Below, in pieces: positions 36,986 to 50,112 of a DNA stretch of 64,000 nucleotides. Both the position numbers and the translations under genes were made by a program. Source of the DNA: Callipepla californica brunnescens (taxonomy: Eukaryota > Chordata > Aves > Galliformes > Odontophoridae); NCBI GenBank assembly GCA_023055505.1, contig JALIRH010000002.1:25178437-25242436 (forward strand), in the 5' to 3' direction. Each line of letters starts with the position of its first letter. The stretch's first letter is position 1. The notes below the pieces were generated by a model, which made no database searches, was not told the origin of the DNA, and saw only the letters and a program-made list of their open reading frames with translations.

Positions 36986-39900
36986 GAGTGAGATGGGAGA
37001 AGGCTCCTCAAACAAAATGCTGGAGAAAGTGTTGAAGTGGGATGAAAGCCACTTTTCCTTGCATTTTGCAGGAAAAGTTGATAAAACACGTCTTACCTCT
37101 GGATTTGAACTAACTCATGGTTTAGTTTCTGAAAGCAGAATAAGAAGATCATACAGAAATATAGATTTGAGTTAAATCTTTTGCACGTAGGTTAAAATAT
37201 AAAGGTTGAAAAAAATGTTATAGTTTTAAAATGTCATAATTGTAAAACTGGTTATATCACTATGCTGTTATTTATGATGCATGTGTAGCTTTAAAATAGT
37301 CTGTCAAGTTACACTATAATATGTGACAGTCATAAAAATATAAAATTATTTAGGTTTTCTTAGAAAGGAAGCTGCTACATAAGAAAATATTGTATTTGTA
37401 TGCCCAAAGAACATCATTTATGCAGTCTGGCAAAAAAATATATGTATTTCAAGCGAAAGTTGAAAGTAATGTGATTTCAAAAGTTACAGAAGAACAACAC
37501 ATATTATAGTTAGAAAAGCACTTTGACTATAAAGGTCCATTATAAGTTCATGGGGTCTTGATATCAGTCATAAAAAAAAATAGCATTTAGAGAAGTTCCA
37601 GGACAAGAAAGCTCAAGGTAATGTTGCTCTTAGGGGAAAAAAATAATTATAATAAAGTTTTCCTGACTGTCTACTTTCTCTTCAGTGTTTGATTGTTTGT
37701 ATTCATAAATGCACACTACAGGCAGTTTAGAGGCTATATACACCTAGTTTTCAAATACTGAGCTGACAAAACCTGTTTAAATCAAACTGACGTGCTATTT
37801 GTATCCAAAGAATACCACCCTAGTTACTGGACAAAAGGTCTTTTTATAGCTGTCATATCACTATGCATTTTTTAGCTCAATGAACTAATCATTATTTTTC
37901 CTACTAACTCTTACCTTTCCTCATACATAATCAATATTGGTCTGTAATCAACTATTTATAGTATTCTAGTTTGCAGAGCATAACCTCTAATTATTGAAAG
38001 ATACACTTTGGATTTGGCAATTTTATGTGACATTGCTCAAATAGTATAATAATGGCTACCCCAACAAAAAAAGAAAAAGACAAGAAATAGGAGCACTAGA
38101 TATATGTAGGTGTAGACAAGATTTTATAGATCTAATATAATTATATTTTTATTTTGTAGTAGTAAAACCATATACAGTGTTTTACTATTCTACTGTAAAT
38201 ATTTTCCATGTATTTTTTAGAAGAGAATATATTATTATATTGTAAATGTAACATATTTCTGAAAGTTGGAACGAATATGTAACTGGAATTAAACTTTTTT
38301 TTTTTTAAGTCATGAATAAAGGCAAGGTTCATTCTTGATTGTCGACACATCCTTCATTAATCTTTTATTTCAACTTCTGACTCTTCCAGTCTTGTTGCAG
38401 ATGTTTCTCTACAAATGTATATATGGAGAGGGAGAGAAAATTTTCCAGTTTAAATTTATAGCTGGAGTTCATAATGAGAATTAGGTGACAAACAAACAAA
38501 AAAAAAAAAAAAAAAAAAACAACAGTGGAAGAGCAGGAAAAGAGGTAACAGCTGCAGGGATTAGAAATTAAAACTTGGGTCTTTAGCCTAGGCTGTCACT
38601 GTGGCACGTCTCATGGAATGCAGCAAGGCAGAAAGAGTAATCAATGTTTCCTGCTATTTAGCAATTAAAATATTACCCTTTTGAAGCTTAAAGCAGATAA
38701 TATAGAACTAATAGCTATTGAACTGCCAATGAATATTGCACAGTACTTAAATCAGCAGATTCTTGTTAGGAAACAAGAAAACCTGCGTCTAGATTCTTTG
38801 CTTTCTTCTAGGTTTCCTGATGAGACATCTGACCTCAAATTAGATATGCTGCTCCAAAAGAGAACCCAACAGCATCACACCACTACTCTGAGTAGTGGGG
38901 TCTGATATCAGTGGAACAGACTGGCACCATCTATTAGTGCTGTTGTAAAGTATACACTGATGGACTATTCCTGTCACCCAGGACTGGCAGCAGCTGAGAT
39001 GCTGGAGACAACTGTTGAAATAGAGACGGCATATCTTAATGGGAATAAGAGGCATCAGTTTTTTGCATCTTCTTAACTAAATTGCTGAGGCAATTTAAGT
39101 GCTAGAAGATGTTGAGAATTAGGATTGAGGAAAACAGACAATGAAGAATAGCTACTCATTTTTTTTTTTTTCACTCTTTTCATTTTTTCCATTTCAGTGT
39201 ATCACCAAAACATGTAGTAGCTTTAGAAGAGGAAAAAAAACTATCGTATTTATGATATTCATTTTTCTTGAAGGTTGCTAATGCCTGGGAATCACTGGAT
39301 TTTGAAAAGGAGGAGCAAATCAAGCAAAGATTTTTTTTTTTTTTTTCACTTGGAACCCACAGTGAAAGTTCCAAACTCAGGTGTGTAAAATGCAGAATTC
39401 ACAGGCATATGCAAAGTCTAACACATTAGTTTGACATCTGCAATTATTTTATTTACACTTCATAACCATTTCTCATAAAATATGCCGTTCTTGTAAAAGA
39501 AAAGAAAGGGGAACCCTGGCAGAAATACATTAAGCTATGTCTCCTTTGGTTAGTGTACAATACATGATTTCTGAGTATACACCATCTATTGTTATATTTG
39601 TCTTTGTATATGACTCCAGGCATCCTATAAGTTAAGGAAGAAAAATCTGTTGGCTTTTTAGCCTGCAGCTTTGTAAAACGTTGCAAGAAGCATCAAAGAC
39701 AAATCACCTAGAAGTGCAAGGTTCAACTGATGGAAAGGGAATAGCTTATCTTCCACATTATCACAGACCCCCTCATTAGGCATGCTGTGGGAACGCTGAC
39801 AGGCTGTGATGGATCAGCAGGCTCTGTCACACCGAGCTGCGTGGGAAATACAGCCACCACCAAGATACTGTCAGCATCTGCTAGACAGTGTGCAAAGCAC

Positions 39901-42900
39901 AGCACAACAGATTGCAACAGCACCTCAGTTATATATATTACTACCCTTTGCTAAAGCTAGCCAATACCCACAGAGTATGAATGTATACATGCAGTGATGC
40001 ACTCAGGAAGAAAAGTCTATCAGAATGTTGAACAGCTAGAAGAAGAGCACAGAAGATTTAGGATCAACACTGCAGTGCCCATTTGTAAAGCCTTTTGCTA
40101 TTTTGCAGGATCCATGGCATAGCAACTGAGTGCCCAGGATATTTTTTAGCCACACCTGTTCTTGGACCTGGTTCATGACATGACTATAGAAGAAGTTATG
40201 GTTATATAGTGTGCAAAAATAGAAGGGGCATGGGTGGGTTGGCTTCTACCAGCTGAAGCAGAATCACTACAAAATGGGGAGATAACAGTGGCTTCCCCTT
40301 CTGTGAAAGTCCAAGGATGTAAACCATCCATAGTTATCCACAGCTGTTAGCTCTGATATAAAACTGATATTATTACTGCATAGAACTCCATTTGTTCTCA
40401 AATAATGTTGATAGAAGAAAGGAGTTTAGCTCCTGTAGCTGGCAGAGCGTGGCCTGCTGCAGCAGATGTCCCACAGCAAACAGAAGCATGCCCACAAAAC
40501 CTTTGGTGTTAATGCTTCTTTTCCTCAGTTGCTAGCAACACCAGTGGCTTAATCATAAAGGTATAGGGCAGTTCTGCAGGTTTAGTTGTTGAGGGAGAGA
40601 AAATGTAACTTGACAATTGACAGACTTTTCTTTAAATTATTTCCAATAATCCATCAAGAGAAAATGCAAGGATATCTTATTCAAAATTGAGCCTCAAAAT
40701 TTAAACAGTTTAAACAGTAATACAAGAATTTACCTAGGAATTACGTTTGTTTTCTACTGCTGAAAAGAGAATTGTGTTGAAAAAGATACAGAAGTTACAC
40801 ACCCGAGATAGTTTTCTAGATTGGGATAAGGGCCCATGTTAGAAATAGAACTTGAAATCCAGTTTTTATTAACCAATTTTAAGTATCCAATTTTTTTTTT
40901 TTTTGTAAAAATTACAGTATTTTCCCTGAATTTTAAGGATTGGATTCATAGGATTTGTTCAGTTTTCTACTAGTGCAACCTGTTTATGTATGTAGTTACA
41001 TGTTGAAGGAAACAGAGAAGGAGGTACATAATCTCTACCATGTATAGACACATATTTAGTAATAGAGTGTAACATTAATCAAAGGCAGCAGTTTTCCCTC
41101 ATGAAGATAAGAGGTTGTTTTTGTTCAAATATACCCACGCTGTGCAATATAAGAAGCTGTAAATGTTTCCCTTAACTGGGTATGATAAATCCATATACTT
41201 TTTTTTTTTCATGAAAATTGAATTAATTATTATTTGTACAGGCAGAATGACATCCACTTGTCACCCTCAGTTTATTCATATTTAAGACAATAGGATATAA
41301 AACATGAGTTTGTCTATGAGGAGTTGCATTAAAATTTTCATTCAAAAATTCTTTGAAGCTAACAAGCAGCAATAAATTAGCTATTGAAAATACACATGTC
41401 CATAATTTATTGAAAATACTGCTGTCTCAATAAGACTGGGACAATGGAAAAAAAAAATGAGAGATTAAAACAAATATAATAGCATAATTTATTTGTGAGA
41501 CCTCAGATATGCTTGATTTCATTTATTAAAGAACTTATTCTGGCACTCATTTTTACAGTTTTTCCAATTTGTCTGATTTTGAAAATTAGACAGCAAGTAG
41601 AATTACCAAGTAAAGTTAACAGAACAGTTGAGCTAGTTTCTACCAGAAATTTGACAAAACATTTCAGTTCATTTGGAAGAAAAGTCATTTGCAAATGCGA
41701 AGATAAATTTAAGATAACTGTGTCTTGTGTTTCACTATATTGCAGACTCCTTCATTAAAACAGCTGTGAGAATGTGCCAAGTTGGGATAGACTTTTCTAC
41801 TAGATGAAATTAAATGATAAGGTAAATCAGCACACAGGAAAATGACCACAAGCAAGCCTCATACTATTTTCTAATTCAATCAAAATAACATTCCAATCTG
41901 CCAATCTTTATTACATATATGTTCTGTTCAGTTTCAGAATAAAGTATATAAATACTTTATAATAGTATTTTGCACAGGATCACCTAGTCATCTTCTGAAA
42001 TCCCTCAGTTTATTAAAATGGTACAATTCTAAAAAATATTTTACTTTTTATTCTTGGTTTTTTTTTTGATAGTACTGGAATGAACACAGTTGCCACATTT
42101 TCCTTTTTACGGAAAGGGAGTGGTAAAAGAGGGAGCAGTTTGTAATAGTTTTCTGTAATCTTATAATGTTTCCTCCTTTCGTTCTATATTCAGACTTCTT
42201 CTCGTGGAAGAAGTTTGCATTTCAAAGGGTGTGATTTCATTCAAAAGCATTCAATTCCAAAATTTCACATGTATTTTTAGACATATGTACAAGCATATGC
42301 AAAGATATATATATATTTTCTTTTTTTAGTGTGTTATCAATGTCCTGGAGATTTCCATTGCAAAATATGATACTGATTTTTGAATATCGTAACAAGAGGA
42401 GGTTTGGGTTGATCCTGAAATTTTTGAAAACTAAATCAATGGGATTAGGATTTGTACCATAGCAGTGTAATTTACGTAGACTGTTCTTCAGACAGGACTG
42501 AAGTTTTGGTATCTTAGGTCCTGGAATAAAACTCCCAAAAGCATCAAGAGCTTTATTTCAAAGTTTTGTAGTGCCATTATAGAAAGACTTTTTCAATTTT
42601 ACTTTCTTTGTCGGGCATTTTGAAAATCACTGAAATGCTTTATTTAAAAATAAATAAAACAGTATGTGGTTCTCTCAATTCTTGACTGATATGACAGGAC
42701 AGAGCATAAACCCTGGGCAAGAGGAAGATTATTACTGTGCAATGCTAAATCGACCAGAAGAGCTTTTCTGTCCAAGGTGGATGAAATGTTGAATCAATAG
42801 TTTAAATAATGAAATATAAATTATCTCTTTAATTCTTGTTTTTATTTTTATTTCTCTGATTTGTTGTGAGTAATGCAAGTAAGGACATGCTAAAATATAT

Positions 42901-45900
42901 TCCTCTGTCTTGATTATGGTCTTTTAAATTAACAGTATTGCAGCTGCTGTCAAAAAGAAAATGTTGGTTGGACATACTCAGCTAGAAACACAGTAAAGCT
43001 TTAAATCCAATCCTGAAATTAATAGCACTCTGGTGTGACTCTATATTTTGTCAGAGCTAGTTGCTGGAAATGTGATTCAAAATTCAACTGAAGAAAATAT
43101 GTTTTTCTCTGAAAAGGGTAGATTTATGTTTTCTAATATACGAAAAAAAAAAAAAAGTCTCCTTTCCCTAGGGAAAAACACCAAATTTCTTCAGAATAAA
43201 AAAGGCTCATAAATAGATAGTATTCCAATCAATCAGAGATTGCAATCTAAAGCCTTCTTAATATCTTTTTCAATTCAATCCTTCCCTAGCTACTTTCTGT
43301 TTTGCTTGTCAGATGGAAATTTAAGAAGATGCTCTTATCACTCAAGGTTTTGTAATATGATGCTCTTGGAAAATATATTCTGCTACAGATTTTGGCAGAG
43401 CAAGCAACAGGATTCCATTTAAAAGATAAATGTCAAAATCGGATGCAGAATTGCTGGGTTGCCCATATAGCTGCAACTGTCCAGTAGCATGCAGAGTTAA
43501 TAAATTTAGTGAATGAAAGAATTACTTTTGGTAAAGAAAGTAGTCATCATCCACTATAAAAGATGCAAACTGAAGTGGAAACCAAAATTTTCCAATTAAC
43601 ATTTAGTTAAACACTACTTTTTATTATTGAAGTATGTCTGTGATTTTTTAAGGTCTGTAGCATGTAGCTTGTTTCCCAGAACCTGAGGAGCCTGAGGACA
43701 GTAAACAAGCCTCCCCTTATCTGAAGTAGTCTCCAAATTCAGAAATGTCCAAGAGATTAGCTGTCTGTGACTGATGTTATGATTGTCCCCACCCAGCAGC
43801 CAAAACTCTGTACATCACCTCTTGGAATCAGCAGCCTTTTCTGTAAAGAGTGGGGATGTGCAAAACCTCTTGCAGCCATGGGTTAGGGAAATAGACAGTT
43901 TGCCAAAAAAATATTCTTCCTCCTTTGCTCAGAATAGTACAGTGATGATACACAATGAAATTACCAGTGTTCCCTGCCTTTTGTGGTGTGTAATCCAGCT
44001 ATAATCCTAGTCCTTACCAATGCCACATTGGCAACAAGAAACATTGTCAGGGAGCTCCTTCTTCCGTCTTAAACTGCAGCTTACCTATCTCAGGCATCAG
44101 GCCAAGTGGATGTTTCCTGAAATATCAGTTAATTCCCTTTTCACATACTTCACAATAGACTGGAAACTTCTCACTTGCATTGTAATTTTCTTGATTATGC
44201 ACTTGTTTTTTATGAAATTTGACCATGAGTATAGACTTTTTTCCAACAAGTTCTTTGTCTGTTCACTTGCTGACCTCTGCTATTGAAGGACAATATTAGC
44301 AGTTCAGATGCTGTGAGTGGTTCTTCATACAGTCACATATAGACATTCTGTAAGCATATGAGAAATACTACTGTAAATCAAACTCTTCCCCATATTTTTT
44401 TATAAGTATTTACTTATAAACCATTGAAGTGTAAAACAAAAGGTATTAAATTTATATGCAATAGCTACTATGCCTCATTAAGAGACAATCCTTTAATCTT
44501 ATTCTGTCACCAAGGTATTACAAAGGCACTCAGAAAAATTGTTGGAGAGAATTAGAAGTTTCCATGACCTCACAAAGCTAGTTCATGTTATAAGGTGCTT
44601 CTTTACTTTTTCTGTTGTGTCATGTGGATTGCCCTCTTAGCAAAGTTCTCCAATATCTGCTGGTGGGGAACTCATCTGGGCCTGGGAGAACAACAGTCTC
44701 TTTCCTCATCTCTAGCTACAGAGTGCACTTCTGCAGCTGTAGAATGTTTCTGCTTTTTGATCTCTTTATAGACTCTAAGAAATTCAAAGATGATTTATGA
44801 AGATGAGAGTTATTAGCTGTCAGTGTGAGAAAGCTGGTATGTTGCTCTTGTTCTCTTGATAGTATTTTTTCTTCTGAAAAAACTGACTAAACATACTACT
44901 GGAATTTCCAAAAAATTGGTGATGGAGGTTTGAGTTTTGTGGGGACTAGCCATTCAGCAGAAGTCTTTTATCATTCTGTCTGAGGTCTAAGATCTGACGA
45001 TTTCTCTGCTGAGCTTAAAAATCTTTTACTGCCTTTGTGATTATTTGACCATAGTAGAGGACCTTCTTTCCTAGTTCCTCTCTTTCCAGATTACCAAGCC
45101 AGAACTCAACTTTCTGATACTTTGGTTAATAGTATCAATAAGAGAATTTTCCTGGCATCATTAGGAAATATTTGTCTAACAATTCTAGTAGTATACCTTG
45201 GTGGTGTATGTCTAACTGCAGTTCATCACAGGCTCATGTTAATGACCCCAGATTGTGCCTTTGAGAAGTCCTATCACTGCTGATGTGTTTCTGTAGATTT
45301 ATGCAACCTTGGGAAACCAGTAATTTTCCCTAGAGCCACCTCTGTGTTTATGTCAGACCAAAAACTCAATTTTATTAGTTGTACCAGCAACCCAGTAATC
45401 ATCTTGAAATTAAAGAAACTTTATATTGCCTTTGGTCCAGTTTCTCAAGGAGAGCTATTGACTCTGTTGTGTATTCCATCTCCCGGTTGTTGGCCAGGCT
45501 TTTCTGCTAGATTTCCACTATTTTCAGGGCTCTTTGATCATCTGTCCACTTATTTCCATCAGCAATAACAAGTGAACAGCTTTAGTGATAAATCACTTTG
45601 GACTCCAGCAACAAACACAGAAACAGAGCTGAACATTATTATAATAAATACATAATACAATAATTGATATGATAACATAATGAGTGATATATTTAATATT
45701 ATATGTACCTGCAAAAGGGCAAATTGACATTTGTGTTAAAGTTGTACAAGCAAAGTACAGAAAAATGTGCAAACTGCACACAGATGCATAAAATAAAAAC
45801 AAAGTATTTAAAATGAGAATGGAGTATCTCCAAAGAGACTGAAATAACCCATAAAATACACGAGAAAGTTGACTTGCAAGAGCAGAAATGGCCCTGATTC

Positions 45901-46786
45901 CTAAACTATATAAACAATAAACAATACAAATGGGAATATAGTAGTTCTTTCCTTCTGGGAGTGGGTAATCAGAGAGGAAATATGAGAAAGGAGGAAGACA
46001 CTCATGGGTTCCATCTTTCCTCATGGAATAGCTCTTGAAACTGGGCGCCTCAACCTTGGCTGAAAACAGCAGACAATAGGTGTTAGTACTATATACTACC
46101 AGTTATACAGTGTTGTTACGTAGGTTTATCCTAAACTTACAGATTATGTAGCATAAGATTGTTGAGGAACAGTTTGTCACTGTGCAATGAGAATGACTGA
46201 TAATGTGCAAGAACTATCCATTAATAGTGTATACTGTTAATGAACATCAATTTTAAAAAATGATGGGCTGAAGTTTTGAACTAACTTCATTTAACATTTT
46301 TTTAAACACTCCTGCAGAGTGTTCTCTAATTCCCTACATGTATCCAGCTGCAAAGCTTTTTAAAACAAACTGAAAGCTGAGTTAGATGGTTATATTGCAG
46401 CTGAAATTTTCACCAGCAGCAGGAAATTAATGGCAAAACTTTCAGAGCTAGAAAACTGAATACAACTATCTTCTTGTCAAGGGCTAAAACCTAATAGTGA
46501 GCCTAAATCCTATGTAAATCAGACAAGAAAACACAGAGGGGACACATGAGGGAATTTAAATTATACTGTTATTACCTCTACTTCTGATTAGCTGTATGGC
46601 TTGATTTAATTCATTTAAGATCTCACCATTTGTGAAACAGGCCTATTTTATTGGTAAATTCAGTATGTTACTAAGCCTGCCTCAAATACATTTTTTATAA
46701 ACAGTTAAAATAGAGATTTTGGTTCTGATGTTTGCTTCAGATCACCTAGCATTCATAGCTCACCAGTGTCTGTTTCTGACAGAATC
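36986..46786. other. Long non-coding stretch, no gene or clear transposon seen
   Basis: Nearly 10 kb without an identified repeat of any length, apart from homopolymer runs: A at 38498-38519, T at 39331-39346, T near 40891 and A near 43143. The longest frame, 143 codons on the minus strand (45593-46024), is rich in F, Y, I, L and C, as AT-rich non-coding DNA tends to be, and about one such frame is expected by chance in the window. Slightly G+C-richer patches lie around 38570-40570 and 43660-45570; I cannot assign them. Confidence 0.55.
38498..38519 (+). repeat. Poly(A) run, 22 A
   Basis: A pure A run preceded by GACAAACAAAC; a simple repeat. Confidence 0.95.
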
Positions 46787-47456
46787 CTGGAGAGGGACCT
46801 GGATGTCCTGGTGGATGACAGGCTGGTTATAAGCCAGCAGTGTCCCCTGGTGGACAAAGCCAATGGGGTGCATTAAAAAGAACTTGGCCAGCGGCTCGAG
46901 GGAGATGATCCTCCCCCTCTACTCTGCCCTGGTTAGGCCTCACCTGGAGTACTGTGTCCAGTTGTGGGCTCCTTGGTACAGTAAAGACAGGGATCTCCTC
47001 GAAAGAGTTCAGTGGAGGGCTACAAAGATGATAAAGGATGTAGAACCACCTCTCCCTTATGAGGAGAGGCTGAGAGACCTGGGTCTGTTCAGCCTAGAAA
47101 AAAGAAGACTCAGACGGGATTTGATCCACCTCTATAAATATCTAAGGAGCAGGAAGCAAAGGGATGAGGCTGAACTCTTTTCAGCAGTGTGTGGTGATAG
47201 GACAAGGGGAAGTGGCCACAAACTGAGGCGTAGGAAGTTCTGCACAAAGGTGTGTGGGAACTTCTTCACAGTACAGGTAATGGAGCACTGGCACAGCTGC
47301 ACAGAGAGGTGGTGGAGTCTCCTTCTCTGGAGACGTTCCAGACCCACCTGGACACCTACCTGTGCAACCTGGGCTAGGGAGCTGCTTTGGCAGGGGGTTG
47401 GACTCGATGATTTCTAGAGGTCCCTTCCAACGCCTACAATTCTTTGACTCTGTAAT
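46787..47456 (+). mobile_element. Well-preserved CR1 LINE 3' end (ORF2 tail plus 3' UTR)
   Basis: The clearest CR1 copy in the window. It starts inside ORF2 (CTGGAGAGGGACCTGGATGT), runs through the C-terminal coding region and ends with GGGGGTTGGACTCGATGATT, AGAGGTCCCTTCCAACGCCT and a short ATTCTTTGACTCTGTAAT tail, the canonical CR1 3' terminus. It is truncated at the 5' side, the usual outcome of incomplete target-primed reverse transcription. Low divergence and a long open frame suggest a relatively young insertion. It lacks the endonuclease and most of the reverse transcriptase, so it is inactive. Confidence 0.93.
46863..47417 (+). pseudogene. CR1 ORF2 C-terminal remnant with a one-base frameshift
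   Basis: A 184-codon open frame lies within the CR1 at 46787. It contains ALVRPHLEYCVQLWAP, ERVQWRATKMIKDVE, YEERLRDLGLFSLEKRRLR and DRTRGSGHKLRRRKF. These are the conserved motifs of the region downstream of the reverse-transcriptase domain in CR1 ORF2. Around 47294, just after EHWHS, the family reading shifts to another frame, consistent with loss of one base, so the last 40 or so codons of this open frame (TERWWSLLLWRRSRPTWTP...) are out of frame and not real ORF2. In the other frame the ORF2-type reading ends at a stop near 47375. The ATG at 46863 is internal and not a true start. Confidence 0.88.
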
Positions 47457-50093
47457 CCCCAAATGCTTTACAGAGCATAAAACCTAGTAAAGCTGCACAA
47501 TAACAATTGATTAATCCAAATCTGAAGCATTGTCTAGTAGAATATGATGTTTACCTAGTACTGTGGCAGAGTACATCAGACTGGAAAAACAAAGAAACAA
47601 ACAAAAAATAGCCCAAATTAAAGAAAAAAAAAGAATATTTTCTTATTCATTCCTTTGGAATTTTGATTTCTGTTTGTTTAGCTGGTTGGATCAAGATTGA
47701 TTTGACAGTCTATTTACACTGAGACATTGAGTTACTGAGACATTTGCTCCTGATTTAGAAATGAATGTGGTCTTGTCTATTTACAGACAAATAAGAACTA
47801 GTTTTTACTACTGTCTTTACACGGCTTTGTAAGTATTGTTGGAAATAATGCTTTTTATACTTACAGAAGTAGCTCAAATATGTGTCTTTTTTCCGCTTCC
47901 CTTACAGTTCTGTCAATTTTTGGGAAAAAAAAAAAAAAATAGAAACACTTTCTAAGGATTTTCTTTACGTAGTGAAAGTTTTAACACAACTGGTTGAGTG
48001 AAGAAGCCAAAAGCAGCATTTTAGAACTATACACAAGTTTCAATTAGGCTAATAATTATTCCCAAGTTACACAGGCCTGAGAATATTTTGTCATCAGACT
48101 TCACAGGAGCCAGAAATAATCTCATTCAATAAATATACTGGCTGACGATATGTATTGTCCTGACTAAACAGTCCAGAACAGGAGAAAAGACATAGTACTC
48201 ATTCCTAGCCCTAAAAGAAGAGAAACTCATCTAATCAATTCTGAGTTCATGTTTGGAAAGCTGAACAAATTTTGAAGATGAAACAATAAATAACAAGCAT
48301 TATCACAGAGAAAATTACTCAGTCATAAATCTTAGTTTTACCAAAACATAGTAAACGGTTATTCTCCAAGAAAAGGATTGTCATCTATGGATACTTCCCA
48401 CAAGATAAATTGCCTGATCATTTCACCACACTGCTCAGGACCCCTGTATTTAAAGATCCAAAATGGAATTTTACTGGAATAAAATGTTATTGTTATACAT
48501 TTTTATTTTTAGAATTATAAACTGTATTGAATATACACATAATCCGGGCTTTTCTGTTGTAGAGAAATCAAAAACCTATTAAAAAAGTAGAAGTCAGTAT
48601 GTACAAGTGAATGGTCATAAAATAAAGCAGTATGGTTTTATTTTACATTGCTTATATATGCTTAAATGAAGCCCTACATTCTTGTCACCTTTCTGAGAAT
48701 GTAATTGGATATGAGTGAATATGATATGCATCTAAGCAGCTACACTTTCATAGCACCCACATGTGAAAATATGATAATAGCAAAGATAAACACAATGAAT
48801 CGGCTACTCATAGCCTCATTTTGCAGCTACATTTAATGATGGGATGATCCCTTCAATTCTTAATTACTCTACAATAGCTAAAGCTTGTGTTTTAACAACA
48901 TTTAATCTAGGTCATAAATTACATCTTTCATCTACTTTGAAAGTGGGCCAGTTTCAAACAATAAACAGAACCAAAATGTAAGTCATATACAATACTTTTC
49001 TTCCACGTGAGTCTGTTGGTTTTATCCTGTGATTTATTCCAGTTGTCTTTATCTACATAAACAGCTACAGAATGCTGGCATTCTAGATACTCAAGCCCAA
49101 AAGGTTTTTTTCTATTCATTTACAATGGGCATTTTGTTTATTTGAAATGAATTCTTGAGTATATTTTTCCTTTTTGAACAGATTGTTCTGGTATTCCTAT
49201 GCTGATTGTAGTACACAGCCTACCATTAACAAGCTGCCTGATTACAAAATCAGGCTTTGTTGTAACAAATTTCAATGTCAAATAAGACTTGACCAATTCT
49301 TTACCAAAGCTGAATTTGACCTGCTTTCTATTTGTGAATGAAAAAGGATTTCCTGATACAAATGACAAATGAATAGATCTTAGGTTTAATATGCCATATT
49401 TCATACTTTCTTAGTTATTTATTTGTTTATTTAACTATTATAAATGTCCTTTGCACACTTACTGCTGCTGAAGACTACATACATTTATGGTGAATTTATA
49501 AAGGTATGCAGGGAAATATGTCTTTGTGCATCGTTTGCATGTGCATCAACGTAGGATTGGTGATGACATCAGTATTGTAATAAAGGCCTACAGTTAATCA
49601 CGAAAGGTGGAAAATGCAACTACCATTCAAAAACAAAATCAAGGCATTCAAAGGCCAAGTCTTATCCTTACCCCATTTCTTTCATGTATGTGCCATGGCA
49701 AACATGGTAAAATCTCTGTATGATCTGTCTTCAAATGTATTATAGTTGTGTTATGGCAGAACCTAAAGTTTCATATGTAACTGCAAACTGAATTACTTCA
49801 GTAAATAAAAATAACCCTCAAGTGACTGTGAAATTAAAAACTATTGTCTGAAAATGTTTCTGACACAATACCTTAAAAAAGATCTTCAGTTCAGTACTTC
49901 CTTGGATATCTTGGAGAAGTTTCATGTAGACCTTTATGCAACTGTCACATTTTGCAACTATCTAAGAGTGTGGCATGCCCATTTCAATGCTGATATCAAT
50001 CACAGATTTATAGTTAACTGATTGCTGATTAGTTTTACGTTTACAAACAAAACAGTTAACAGCTTTTTGATCCCTGCAGATTGTTTTTCTCTC

Positions 50094-50112
50094 CCCCCCC
50101 CCCCCCCCCCCC
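50094..50112 (+). repeat. Poly(C) run, 19 C
   Basis: A pure run of 19 C following TTTTTCTCT. Long C/G homopolymers are uncommon and prone to length variation and sequencing error. Confidence 0.9.

Noticed and set aside
38681..38905. 74-codon frame with protein-like composition
   Set aside because: It starts at TTG and not ATG, is short, has no splice signals I would trust, and matches nothing I know.
45593..46024. 143-codon minus-strand frame with membrane-protein-like composition
   Set aside because: F/Y/I/L-rich composition is what AT-rich DNA yields. With about 0.066 stops per codon, roughly one frame of this length is expected by chance in 64 kb. No motif or splice context supports it.
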